This document shows, in pieces, positions 47,517-59,080 of a stretch of 64,000 nt of DNA. Origin of the DNA: Carya illinoinensis (taxonomy: Eukaryota > Streptophyta > Magnoliopsida > Fagales > Juglandaceae); NCBI RefSeq assembly GCF_018687715.1, contig NC_056759.1, forward strand, positions 29,305,385 through 29,369,384, read 5' to 3'. The first letter of the stretch is position 1. Each line of letters starts with the position of its first letter. Made by a program: the position numbers and the translations under genes. Under the pieces are notes generated by a model. That model saw only the letters and a list, made by a program, of their open reading frames with translations, was not told where the DNA came from and did not search any database.

Positions 47517-50299
47517 TGTAACAGCCCGCTAGAAATTTAACGGTGAAATTTCTATTGACTTTAAGAATCTCGTGAAGACCCTATAAGTTTTCATGAATCT
47601 AATTAATCGTATAGTTAATGTTATTACTCACTGTGGTATCAGGAGTGTGTTTTTTATTATTGGAGATAGTTAGAAAGTTTTATTTGGACACACGGAAAGA
47701 TTTTAGCCACCTTACTCTTCTAAGTCTACTCCATATTTGAAAAATATCTTAAATTGATTTTTGTAGATATTATTGGATAGAATATTATGAGATAATCTTT
47801 TATAAATATTTTGGGTAGGAGAAAACTACACTCAACTCTCAACTCCAGCCTTATCATCTTCCTTATCTCGTCCATAAGTATCTCCAGCCATCACCCACGA
47901 ACTTATCTTCATTTACACGTTCCTTTAAAAGAATATCAAACACATTCTCTCGGATAACTTTTAGGAGTTCTTTTGCACGCCCATTTCGAAACTTTTGTAA
48001 GTTTTTATCATAAAGTCTCCTTCATATAAGTTGTTCCTTTTTAAGTCTAGTTTATTTGTCCCATTTGAAGATTATTTGGTCATTCAAATATTATGTAAAC
48101 TATAGAAAGGTGATTCTGAGAGATAAACTGGAGAATATGTTATAGTTTGGAGTTTTTGACCAAGCTAATGGATAGATATTGGTCTGAAATTTTTATGGAG
48201 TATTGTTAACATGTATATATGACTATTGGTTGAGGCTTTTTACATGATTAAAGGTTTTGATGAAAGATTTTCTTAGATGTAGAAACTTAGAAATTGATAG
48301 AAGAAAAACAGTTTCTGTTTTGAGAAAGTTTAACTCTTTGGTGGTCTAAACCTATTCTAATGACTTTGATAATTTTATTGGAGGATCCTAAGCATCTTAT
48401 ATACATGTTATATTATTATTTTGAAGATATTTTATATTAGTTTCAAAGATATGAAATTTTATGCAAAGAGATATTCAGATAAGCCAAAGTGTGGATGTTC
48501 TTGGCTAAATTTATGTTTTGGTTAATTTCTAATCATGTGATCTTGAATTAGAAGCTTATATATGTTTTAGGACATCTTTTTAAACCATGTGATGGTTTGG
48601 TTTGAAGATCACATATTTATAAGTCATAGATCAAAAGGTTGATCAAAACAAGTTAGAAAACAAAAATCAATGGAAATAGCATATGAGAATTTCGGCCCTA
48701 TGGAGTTTTAATAATTGTGATTAGTTTTAAATTTTTCTAAATTGATATTTGAATTGAGGATAAAATTTACATGAGGTATGTAAATTTTGGTGACATCTGG
48801 AGTTAGTTTGCAAAATCCTTAAGTTATGGGTAAAACGGTCATTTTCCTACATGCAGAGAGTAAAATGGAAATTTTACTCTTTAAGTTAGTATTTTTCATA
48901 TTTTAATTTATTAGTGATTTAATGCTAACTTTTAGAATCACTAATTACAGTTCCTCGTGATCGCGCTTAAGGTTTTATAAGAAACGCGGAGATCGAGGTA
49001 AGTTAGCTTTTAATTTATTAGCAGTCTACCGTGTATGTGTGCTAAGTAAAGGAACTACAGTGTATGTATGTATGTTATCATATATGTCATGTCATGCCAA
49101 GTTATCACGTAATTGTCTATTATACAGAATTTATTCTGTCATCAATTTTTATCTATTACATAATATATTCTGTCATGTATTACTGTACATTACAAGTATG
49201 TCATGTTAAATATGTTGTCTATTATATGTTATGCCATGTTACGAAATGTTTCTATCTCAAGTTGGTCATGTATTTTAAGTTATGTTCAAATCACATTATG
49301 TTACATCAGGGCTTCAGTCCTTTCGTATTCCAATCACGTTTCATCTTGAGTACATTCAGTTTGTGTAGAATACATGAGGCCACAACAACTGTGGAGTATG
49401 TATTTAACTGCATTGTGATGTTTAGAATACATGGGGCCACAACAACTGTGGAGTATGTATTTACACGTAGAATACATGGGGCCACAACAACTGTAGAGTA
49501 TGTATTTTTCATGTTAAGTCAAGTTTGCGTAGAATACATAGTGCCACAACAATTGTGGAGTATGTATTTACACGTAAAATACATGGGGCCACAACAACTG
49601 TGGAGTATGTATTTTTCATGTTAATTCAAGTTTCAGAGCAAGTTCATGCTAAGTCAAGTTTCAGATTAAGTTCATGTCAAGTCAAGTTCAGTTCATGTTT
49701 CAATTTGAGTTATGTCAATTATGCTATGTTGTACGCTAAGTTATGCTTTAATTACTTATGAATTTGATTATGAATTTATGCTTTTACTGTCATCCATACA
49801 TCATTAGCCTGTGTAGAAGTTTTTTTTGTTAACTTGCTGAGATTTGTAATCAAATCTCACTGTAGTAGTCTCAACTACCATTCCCCCCGAATGGTAGATC
49901 TTGTTACAGGACCTGAAGGAGGATCAGGAGCTGACCAACTAGATACAGTCGACTGAATGACGGTGCGTCGTTAATGTTAATATAGTAGTTAAATTACTAC
50001 TTGAAAGATGGAGTTGCATCTCCAGTACTTTTGGATCATAACTATTTTGGACTAATGCTGTGATCTTAGTTATTCAATGGATCTTTATATATGAAGTATG
50101 TTTTAAGTATTTGAGATATTTTCAGTTTGGTGCATAGTATTGCTAAAAAAAATTATCCGCTGCGAATATTACATAATGTTAGATGCATGTTAGGAATATT
50201 GCATCTTATATGTCATGAACAGGGGCAAGTAACCTTGTGTTGCATGTCTCGACGCTTCAAATGTCCGTCCGATCCCAAACGGAATTTGGAGGCGTCACA
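47517..50299 (+). repeat. Gypsy-1 3' LTR, 2,783 bp
   Basis: Begins TGTAACAGCCCGCTAG and ends GGCGTCACA. Its length is in the long-LTR range of Tekay/Del elements. It contains the five-copy hairpin array at 49369-49613. Its last 121 bp (50179-50299) are what the left end of the element repeats in inverted orientation. Confidence 0.9.
49369..49613. repeat. Five 36-bp hairpin-forming repeats in the Gypsy-1 LTR
   Basis: Copies start at 49369, 49426, 49471, 49533 and 49578. Each has the arms AATACAT and ATGTATT at its ends and CCACA/TGTGG inside, around an ACAAC-like loop. Spacings are 57, 45, 62 and 45 bp. Copies 2-3 and 4-5 therefore form a 107-bp higher-order duplication. Short open frames through the array are not genes. 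Confidence 0.9.
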
Positions 50300-53200
50300 G
50301 CAAAGGTTGTGGATCTACAAGAATCACATGTTTTCGATATGGAGGCCCAATCATAAAGCTGAAGGATGTTGTGCACCCGATGAAGAAATTGAACAATACA
50401 AAGCATTTGCCACCCTGCAAATTGGTGATAGAACTGAGGAACCATGGTACCCTGACATGGGAGCCAATCATCACATGAGATCAATCACAACAGATGCTCA
50501 AGGTACTCATTCTTATTCTGGCTAAGATTTGGTTATGATTGGTAATGGTACAAGGTTACCTATTGCTGCAGTTGGTAATTTTCATGTTCTCTCGACTGAT
50601 GTTACTCTACATAATGTGCCTATTGTACCTGACATTAAGAAGACCCTCTTATATGTTTCTTAGTTCACCAAAAACAATAGTTGCTATTTCTTGTTTTATC
50701 CATTGTTTCTTGTTAAAGACCTGAAGATGAAGCAAGTGATGCTTAAAGGAATTGTCTATCATGGCTTGTACTCTATCACATCAAAATGGAGACCATCAGT
50801 ACTTGTTGCACTTCTGCCCAACAAAGTGTCTATCAATCTGCAGCATGCAAGACTTGGCCACACTCATATTAAGATTTTACAATCTTTGTCTCATTGTTTA
50901 CCACACATCAATACAAATTTAAATTTCTATGAAAGTTGTGTCATGTGCAAATCCTCAAAACTACCATTTTCTTTAAGACAAAACTATGCATCCAACTTTT
51001 TACATACTCTTCATATAGATGTATTGGGACAAGCACCTATCTCTTCCTATGATGGTTTTAGGTTCTATCTGATTATTATTGATTAATTCTCCTATTACAT
51101 TTGGCTCTTTCTAATGGTCAGAAAATCAGATGTAGTTACTATCTTCCCTACATTCTTTAAACTCATGGAAAATCAATTTAATGCAAAAGTAAAAATTTTA
51201 CAAAGTGATGGTGGAGGTAAATTTTTCAATCACACATTGAAGGATTATTTCTCTTCTCATATAATTCCTCACAGATTATCTTGTCCAAGGGCCCCTGAGA
51301 AGAATGGCATTGCCAAAAGACAACACCGTCATGTGGCTAAAACTAGTCTAACCTTATTGGCTCACTCATCAGTTCCCTCACAATTCTGGACTGCTACATT
51401 TCATACTGTTGTCTATCTTATAAATCGGTTACCAACCTCTGTTTTACACAATAAATCCCCTTATGAACTTGTGCATGGTTCATGTTCATCTTATACATCT
51501 CTCAAAGTTTTTAGTTGTGCATGTTACCCGCATCTCACTCTTTTTGGCTACTATGTCACTATGTCTTTCTTGACTACTCTTCTCTTCACAAGGATATTGT
51601 TGTTCGGATATCATCACTAGTCGGATCTATATCTCTAGACATGTTAGATTTGATGAGCTCAATTTTCCCTTCTTGCAACAAAATAAAAAATCTTCTTCTA
51701 ATTTACCTCTTTTCAAAGTACACCAATTATTCCAAAGTCTTAAATCTACTGCAGCACAGCTCAGTCATCATCTCTCTACTCCAGCCTCAACGCTATTCAC
51801 AGCTAAGGTCTCCCTTCTCAAATTGATACACCTTCAGTCTTGCACACTGATTCAATTGCTCAGGCTTCTTCATCACTTGCCCATGGTTTGCACTCATCAA
51901 ATTATTACACTTACTCAAGATGGTACACGCCGACCCAAAGTGCTATTCTCCTCCAAGTATCCAATTCCTACATGCTTTATTGCAAACTTGGCAACTTACT
52001 CTAAACCCAAAACTTACAAACAAACTCTTACAGATCTTTAGTGGCAGCAAGCTATGCAAGCATAAATTTGTGCTCTTCATGAAAATCACACATGGACTCT
52101 GGAACCCAAACAAGCATATATGAATGTAGTCACCTTTAAATGGGTCTTTCATATAAAAACTCGAGCTGATGATTCCATAGATAGTTACAAAGCTCGTTTT
52201 GTAGCTTGTGGCTTCACACAACTTTAGGGGCTTGATTATGATGAAACTTTTAGTTTTGTAGTTAAGCCAGGGACTATTCGACTCATTCTTACATTGGAAT
52301 TATCTCATGGCTGGCCACTTAAACAACTCAACATTAGTAATGCCTTCCTACATGGCTATCTTCAAGAAAGTATTTTCCTATCTCAACCACATGGCTTTGA
52401 AAATCGACTTCACAAAGATTATGTGTGTCACCTTCACAAAGCCTTATATGGTCTCAAGTAGGCACCAAGGTCATGGTACACCAAGTTCAGCACTTATATT
52501 CAACAAATGGGTTTTAATCACTGTCCATATGACTCATCTCTCTTCTTCAAATGATTTGCCTCAAAATTTCTCATACTACTAATTTACGTGAATGATATTA
52601 TCATCATTGGCAACTCTTTAAAGTCCATTCACAACATTATTTTTCACATGAAAGATTTGGGTGATCTACATTACTTTTTGGGTCTTCAAATAACTCATGA
52701 TGAGTCCACTATCACTCTTACTCAGACGAGATATCTACTTTCACTCCTTCAAAAATTTGGTCTTGATGGTGCTAATTCATCCCCCACTTCCTTCACCACG
52801 GGTACTCAATTAAGTTGTCTTCAAGGTGACCTTGTTTCTGATACCACTCTTTATCAAAAGCTTGTAGACTCCTTATAGTATCTTACATTGACACGTCCTG
52901 ATATAGCCTATACTGTCAATCTTGTTTGCATTCATGCAATGCCCACATGACTGTCACTTTGTTGTTGTCACGTGAATTTTTCACTACTTAAAGGGTACTT
53001 TACATCTTGGTCTTCACTTTGCAAAAACCCTACTCATTGTCCTTCGCGGTTATTGTGATGCAAACTAGGCAAGATCCCTAGATGATTGCCACTCCACAAT
53101 TGGGTTTGTCATTTACATGGGTAAAAATTTGTTGTCTTGGGGAGCCAAGAAATAGGCAACTGTCTCTCGCTCAACAGCCAAGGCAAAATATCGAGACTTA

Positions 53201-53328
53201 GCAACAACTATAGCTGAACTAATGTGGTTCAATGCACCTTCTAAAGAGTCTCAACTATCATCTCCCTCCACCCACATTACATTGTGATAATCTCAGTACT
53301 ATTAACATGGCCAAAAAGCCTATATCTC
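50300..53328 (+). pseudogene. Copia-3 gag-pol, middle part (broken)
   Basis: Starts with a degenerate gag zinc knuckle (TCFRYGG..HKAEGC, one Cys lost) near 50317-50370. The protease reads WYPDMGANHHM near 50447 (DSG changed to DMG). GAG-pre-integrase with LQHARLGHTHI is at 50840-50980. The integrase core spans 51020-51530 with LQSDGGG and PEKNGIAKR. Reverse transcriptase spans about 52130-52880, with KWVFHIKTRADDSIDSYKAR, ALYGLK and a catalytic YVND. RNase H starts near 53045 and runs to the Gypsy-2 target duplication at 53324-53328. Stops and frame shifts are scattered throughout. Confidence 0.87.
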
Positions 53329-53822
53329 TATCACATTCCCATTAGTTGTAAATGATCACTAACCAAGAAAAGGTAAACAGAACAAACACATGCAAGTATA
53401 CCAAGAACTATGCAACAAAACTATGAATGAACTAAGAATTAATTCAATTCCTGAAAGAGGCTTTCGAGCAACCTCCAAGCTCCTTACAAGTTTCAGAAGC
53501 ACTTTCAAAAATCAAGATATCATCTACAATGAATTTCCCTTCCTATTTATACTACAATTCCGCTCTTAATAGACTACCGTTATGCACTTACACAACTACA
53601 CACATGAGTAAATGACTCTGTCTTACTCAACAACTTAAGTCCCGTTAGAATGCTTCAACGCACCGTTCCATTAAAGAACCAAACGCACCGCATCGCCTTA
53701 CCAATCTGCTACCACTTAAGCTCAAAACGCACCGTATCACTAATGCTTAAACGCATTGTCTAGAAATTCAACCATTAAAACTTGCCTCTCCACTTCAACC
53801 TTCAAGCAGAACTCCCCTTATA
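53329..53822 (-). repeat. Gypsy-2 3' LTR (left copy)
   Basis: 494 bp, TATCACATTCCC to CCCCTTATA. It aligns along its length with 58130-58631. The terminal TG and CA appear mutated to TA in this copy. Confidence 0.87.
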
Positions 53823-53869
53823 TTCTCCCCCCCTTAAGGACTTGCCCACAAGGCCTTCAAGCAGAACTC

Positions 53870-56800
53870 CCCTTTAAAGTACAGTTCCCACCAAATGGGG
53901 ATAGAGCTGACGTAAATTCCACAAGCTTTCCCAAGAATAATCTTCAGGAGAAGCACCCACCCAACTGACAAGCACTTTAATAATAGCATGACTCCCTTTC
54001 CTTTTCATCCTTCTACTTAAAATTTATTGAGGTTCAGGCTGTAACTAACCACTAGAATCAGTAGGAGGTAAGGTAGGCAAAGCTACACCATTCTATCCAA
54101 TCTTTTTCTTAAGACATGAAACATGGAAAACTAGGTGAATTTTTGAAGATTCGGGCAAATTCAACTTGTATGCAACAGATCCCAACTTTTGCACAATCTG
54201 GAATGGGCCATAGAAACGTGTGACTAATTTCATATTGTGCCTCATAACAACAGTATTCTGCTTATAGGGTTGAAGTATCAAGAAAACCCAATCCCCCACC
54301 AAAAATGATCTTTCAGTTTTTTTCCTATCAGCAAAAAATTTCATCATTTGCTATGCTTTTAAGATATTATCCTTCAACATACTCAACAATTCCTCCCTTA
54401 ATTTGAGTTGACTGTCTACAACATCATTTGAAGAAGAGCCCGGCACATAGGCCATTAGTTTAGGAGGAGTATACCCATAAAGGGCCTCAAAATGAGTAAC
54501 TTAATGGTAGAGTGGACAGTGGTGTTATAGCACCACTCAGTCATTGGCAACCAAAGACTCCACTCCTTAGGCTTGTGACTGCAATAGCATCTTAAGTATT
54601 CTCTAGACACTTGTTCAAGGCTTCTGTATGGCCATCTAACTGTGGATGGTAGGATGAACTGAAATCTAATGAGACACCTTGCAATTGAAATAATTGCCTC
54701 CAGAAAGAACTAGTGAACACAGTATCTCTATCTGAAACAATTGACAGTGGTAGGCCATGCAACTTGAACACTCCATTGAAGAATACCTGAGCAACCTTGA
54801 CTACTATATAAGGATGTGATAAAGAAAAGAAATGAGCAAACTTGGTTAATTTGTCCACAACAAAAAAAAAAACACAGAAATCCCATTTGAAAGAGGTAAG
54901 CCTTCAGTGAAATCCATGGAACCATGGAGATTCAGGTATAGATAAGGGCTGCAAAAGACCAGGGTACTAGATGTTCTCATTCTTGTTGACCTGGCAAACT
55001 TCACACTCTCTTACTAATCTCCTGACATCCTTTCTCGTGCCTTCCCACCAGAAATCTCTTCTAACTCACTGCAATGTCTTGTGATAATCCACATGGTCAG
55101 TTTGTGGGTTGTTGTGGATGTATTCGAGGATCTTGGACTGAATGGAGGATGAAGGAATAACCACCATCTTACCTTTCCTTAGAAGCAATCCCTGTTGCAT
55201 AGAGAAATGCTTAGATCTTTGCTCCCCAAGCTGCAACTTGTTGACAATATATGAAACCCTTGGGCACAAAGAGTAACTCCCTTTTAACTCATCAATCCGC
55301 AAGGAAGTTGGAAAGAATATCATTGCCAAAACCAACTGCTCTTCTTCATTTTTCCTGGAAAGAGCATCAGCCACCAAGTTCTCTTTCCCTTTTTTATCTT
55401 CTACAGAAAAATCATAACCAAAAATTTTTCCTGGAAAGAGCATCAGTCCCAATTTTTTGTTCCACCAAAAATTTAAGGGCTTGCTAAACTACACCAAGAC
55501 CCACACCAGAAGCATCACATTCAATGGTGAATGCTATATTAAAATCTAGCAACCTCAACACAGGAGGATTGCTAACAACTTCCTTCAACAATTCAAATTT
55601 AGCAGCAAACTTCTCATTCCAACAAAATGAATTCTTTTTCAAAAATTATGTTAGAGGTGCTGCTATAGAACCATATCCTCTAATGAACTTTCGATAATAG
55701 CCTGTCAATCCTATAAAACCTATCAAGGACTTCAAGGTTTTAGGAATGGGCCATTGAACCATAGCTACTATTTTTGAGGAATCTATTTGCACCCCCTTTC
55801 TAGAACTAATGTGGCCCAAGTATTCAATCTCTTGCACCCCAAAGTTACATTTTGATATTTTTGCATAAAGAGTATGCCACCTTAATAGACCCAAAACAGT
55901 TTCCACATGCACCAAATGCTCCTCAACATTCTTACTATAAACCAGAATGTCGTAAAAAATAAATAAAAAATAAAAACTAGAACAAATCTTCTCAAAAAAT
56001 GTTTAAAAATGTAGTTCATCAGGCCTTGAAAAGTAGCAGGGGCATTAGTGAGCCCAAATTGCATCACTTAGAACTCGTAATGGTCCTCATGAGTTCTAAA
56101 GGCTGTTTTTTCAATATCTCATTCCCTTATTCGAATCTAATAGTATCCAACCCTCAAATCCAGTTTAGAAAAAACTCTAACCCCAAACAATTCATCAAGT
56201 AGCTCATCAATGATAGGAGTTTGAAACTTATCTTTAATGGTTTCCTAAGTAAGGGCTCTATAGTCAGTACATATACGCCATGTACCATTAGCTTTCTTAA
56301 CCAACAGAACAGGAGAAGAAAATGGACTTTAACTTGGCCTTACCACACCAGACTGTAGTAATTCATAGACAATCTTTTCTATTTCGCATTTTTGGTAATG
56401 AGGATACCTGTATGGTCAACTAGATATAGGAGAGGCCCCCTCTTTCAAATTAATAGGATGATCGAAATCTCTCCTTGGTGATAATCCAACTAGTGCAACA
56501 AAAACATTACTAAATTCCTTGAGTAAGTCAGACATTGGCCCTTCACTACAAACTTCCAAAGGCTTCTGCTCAACCAACATCAATTGCAACAACCAAACCT
56601 ACTTATTAACAAAATCTAACTTAAACCCTTTAGCACTAGATAACATATGCACACTAGCAATAGTCAAGCCTTGCAACTTAATCAACTGACGGCCCCATTC
56701 AAAAGTCATTGACATATCAATAAAATTCCAAGTAATAGAGCCTAAAGTTTTCAACCACTGGACTCCCAGTACTACATCACAAATCCCCAATGATAAAACA

Positions 56801-58101
56801 TGAAAAGGCACAGAAAACTTAGAACCTTGAATTATAACAATTCCTGCCACTTCCTTGAGTCAAAATCTTCTCACCATTAGCCACACACACTTTCAAGGTT
56901 GAATCCTGTTTCATAAATAATTTGGCTTCTTGAACCACTAAAGGATTCAAAACAATTATGTGTGCTTCCCGAATCTACTAAGATCTCCACAACACAAGAT
57001 TCCACATTGGCATGCAATCTCATAGCATTACCACTAATGCAACCAAAAATGGCATTAACAGAAACCTCTAAAGTGTCAACTTCTTCAGAAACAGGCACCC
57101 CATCTTCTGTAAACACAAGCTCCTCCACAACAGGCTGGTTCACTATATCAGAATCAGGTTGGATGACGTAAGCGTTGGGATTCTTGCATACATGATTCGG
57201 GTTCCACTTCTCCTCACAATGGAAACACAAACTCTTTTTTCTTTTTTCATCTATATGAGAAGAGTTTACCTTCTTGAAAGGAAAAACTCTTTTGGCCCTT
57301 ATTCACTGGATCAGCAGGACCTACATTTTCACTAGCCATTTGTTAGCATAATGGCCAATTGGATTTCACAACCTTCTTGTAGACAACACATACTCTTCTT
57401 GCAACTTTGCTAACCCAAATGCTACCCCAAGGTTTAGTGGATTAAACATTTTCACAGGAATACAAATTTCATCTTTCAATCCACTTATAAAACAACTCAT
57501 TTTATGTCTTTCAGACAACACTTTCAGCCTATTAGACAATGCCTTAAATTGGATTGTATACAAACTAATAGAAGTAGTTTGTCTTAACCTGGTTAAAGCC
57601 TCCATTAGGTCATCAAATGCTGATGGCCCAAATCTTCATTGCAAAGCAACTACTAAAGTCTCCCAAGAATTAAATTGCCACGAGTTTAACCCATTTTGGT
57701 ACCACACTAAAGTTTTCCCTTCCATGTGGTGAGATACTACCATTGATTTTTTATGGAAGGGTACTTGAAAATAGTCAAAGCACTGGTTGGCCTTAAAGAT
57801 TTAACCAGCAGGGTCATTTCCACTAAAATGTGAAAAAATCCAATCGAAAACTCCTCTAAAATACACCACTTTCCTTATGAGTTCTAGTCTCATGATCTCT
57901 ATCTCTAGAGACCTCTCTATCCCGAAGAGAAATTACATTTATAGTTTCAACCACATATCTTAACATCTCTAAAACTTGATCTAACCTTTTAGTTATGCTA
58001 GAGATCGATTGTTGATGATGGTCCAATTGTTTCTGCACCACTTCCTGCTGCTTTTGAGAGACTTCTTGCTGACTTTTTGCTCCACACGTTATGTCTGACA
58101 T
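53870..58101 (-). pseudogene. Gypsy-2 gag-pol polyprotein, broken
   Basis: Gag starts at 58101 (MSDITCGAKSQQEVSQ, glutamine-rich coiled-coil-like) and continues through SGLKDEICIPVKMF near 57470. The zinc knuckle CFHCEEKWNPNHVC lies near 57190-57227 and the protease VDSGSTHNCF near 56940-56990. Reverse transcriptase remnants lie at about 56330-55650, with YAKISKCNFG and GFIGLTGYYRKFIRG. An RNase H/connection fragment with LVADALSRK is near 55370 and the integrase core (IVSDRDTVFTSSFW, SSYHPQLDGHTEA) at 54858-54592. A DWVFLILQPYKQ segment follows near 54300-54100, then a chromodomain-like end (IIKVLVSWVGASPEDYSWE) near 53970-53910. Multiple stops and frame shifts make it inactive. Confidence 0.87.
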
Positions 58102-58118
58102 TGTAAGGATCGACTACT

Positions 58119-58129
58119 ATGATACCAAT
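58119..58129 (-). promoter_or_regulatory. Primer-binding site of Gypsy-2
   Basis: On the minus strand TTGGTATCATAG follows the 5' LTR directly. It matches the initiator tRNA-Met 3' end and fixes the orientation. Confidence 0.7.
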
Positions 58130-58631
58130 TGTCAAATTCCCACTAGTTGTAGATGATCACTAACCAAGAAAAGGTAACTAAAACAAACACATGCAAGTAT
58201 ACCAAGAACAATGCACCAAAACTATGAATGAACCAAGAATCAATTCAATTCTTGGAAGAGGCTTTCGAGCAACCTCCAAGCTCCTTACAAGTTTCAAAAG
58301 CACTTTCAAGAATCAAGATATCCTTTACAATGAATTCCCCTACCTATTTATACTACAATTCCGCTCTTAATAGAATAACAAACTACAGCTATGCACTTAC
58401 GCAACTACACACATGAGTAAACAACGTCGCCTTGCTCAATAACTCAAGTCCCTTGAGGATGCTTCAAGGCACCATTCCATTAAAGAACCAAACGCACCAT
58501 AGTGCCTTACCAATCTGCTACCACTTAAGCTTAATACGCACCGTATCACTAATGCCTAAACGCACTATATAGAAATTCAACCATTAAAACTTGCCTCTCC
58601 ACTTCAACCTTCAAGCAGAACTCCCCTTAAA
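58130..58631 (-). repeat. Gypsy-2 5' LTR (right copy)
   Basis: 502 bp, starting TGTCAAATTCCC on the plus strand, followed by the ATCTC duplication. CCTATTTATACTAC near 58351 is a TATA-like segment. Confidence 0.88.
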
Positions 58632-58636
58632 ATCTC

Positions 58637-58833
58637 ATAAGCACACAAAGCACATTGAGATTGACATTCATTTCATTAGAGAACAAGTTGCTCATGAAAG
58701 CATTTTCTTAGTTAATGCTCCAGGTAATGATCAAGTTGTTGATGTGTTTACAAGCCACTATTTGCTGCTAAATTCCTCCCAAATCGTCACAAGCTTTTCA
58801 TTGGCCCAATACCACCTTGAGCTTGAGGGGGAA
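58637..58833 (+). pseudogene. Copia-3 RNase H C-terminal end
   Basis: Continues the Copia-3 frame after Gypsy-2 with HKHTKHIEIDIHFIREQV, then DQVVDVFTSHY and ends LELEGE. The polypurine tract CTTGAGGGGGAA overlaps the end of the coding region, as is usual for Copia. Confidence 0.88.
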
Positions 58834-59080
58834 TGACAAGATATCTGCACATATACAATACCATGATTCTCTCCTTCAACACATTCTGTAACCAACGTGA
58901 TTCTCTTCTTCAGCACTTTCTTTAACCGACAGTTTCCATGTATAGCAGATTATATTTCCTTTTAAAACAAATTTGTATGTAATTTAGTTATATATTTCAA
59001 ATTCATTCATCCTTGAAATCTCCTTTAAATCAATATAATGCCTAAGAATAGGCAAGCTACTTTTCCTTATACTAGTGACT
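58834..59080 (+). repeat. Copia-3 3' LTR (end uncertain)
   Basis: Begins TGACAAGATATC directly after the polypurine tract. Without a 5' LTR to compare, the right border is a guess; CCTTATA near 59075-59082 may be the mutated end. No coding sequence. Confidence 0.55.

Larger units (their letters stand above)
42398..50299 (+). mobile_element. Gypsy-1, Tekay/Del-type chromovirus with aberrant left end
   Basis: GCAAA flanks both sides (42393-42397 and 50300-50304). The interior has a tRNA-Met-type primer-binding site (42613-42624), gag, protease, RT, RNase H, integrase and a C-terminal chromodomain-like segment, then a polypurine tract AGGGGAGGT (47508-47516) and a 2,783-bp 3' LTR. The left end lacks a full LTR. 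It has a 121-bp inverted copy of the LTR's terminal U5 sequence, then about 92 bp of U5 in direct orientation. The coding region carries several stops. It inserted into the gag of Copia-3. Confidence 0.92.
53329..58631 (-). mobile_element. Gypsy-2, chromovirus-type LTR retrotransposon
   Basis: LTRs lie at 53329-53822 and 58130-58631, with ATCTC directly outside both ends (53324-53328 and 58632-58636). The primer-binding site complement GATACCAAT abuts the right LTR, and the polypurine tract appears as TTCTCCCCCCCTTA right of the left LTR. The minus-strand interior has gag, protease, RT, RNase H, integrase and a chromodomain-like end, all broken. The compact 5.3-kb size and short LTRs suggest a Reina-like chromovirus. 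It inserted into the RNase H region of Copia-3. Confidence 0.92.
42340..59080 (+). mobile_element. Copia-3 retrotransposon, split by two nested Gypsy elements
   Basis: Copia-3 is present in three collinear pieces: a gag fragment ending at 42397, gag-knuckle to RNase H at 50300-53328, and the RNase H end plus 3' LTR at 58637-59080. Gypsy-1 sits between pieces one and two with GCAAA on both sides, and Gypsy-2 between pieces two and three with ATCTC on both sides. Reading across each gap continues the same protein. The first gap joins NFIRGS to KGCGSTRITC; the second joins PISLSHS-type sequence to HKHTKHIEID. The 5' LTR and most of gag are not found to the left, so the outer element is 5'-truncated. 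Confidence 0.85.

Noticed and set aside
49369..49613. Regularly spaced palindromic repeats resembling a CRISPR array
   Set aside because: The spacers are themselves related (the 45-bp spacing and 107-bp period repeat), the array is inside a retrotransposon LTR, and the genome is a plant's.
49064..49624. 186-aa open frame in the Gypsy-1 LTR
   Set aside because: It lies in LTR sequence across the hairpin array, is low complexity, and has no domain.
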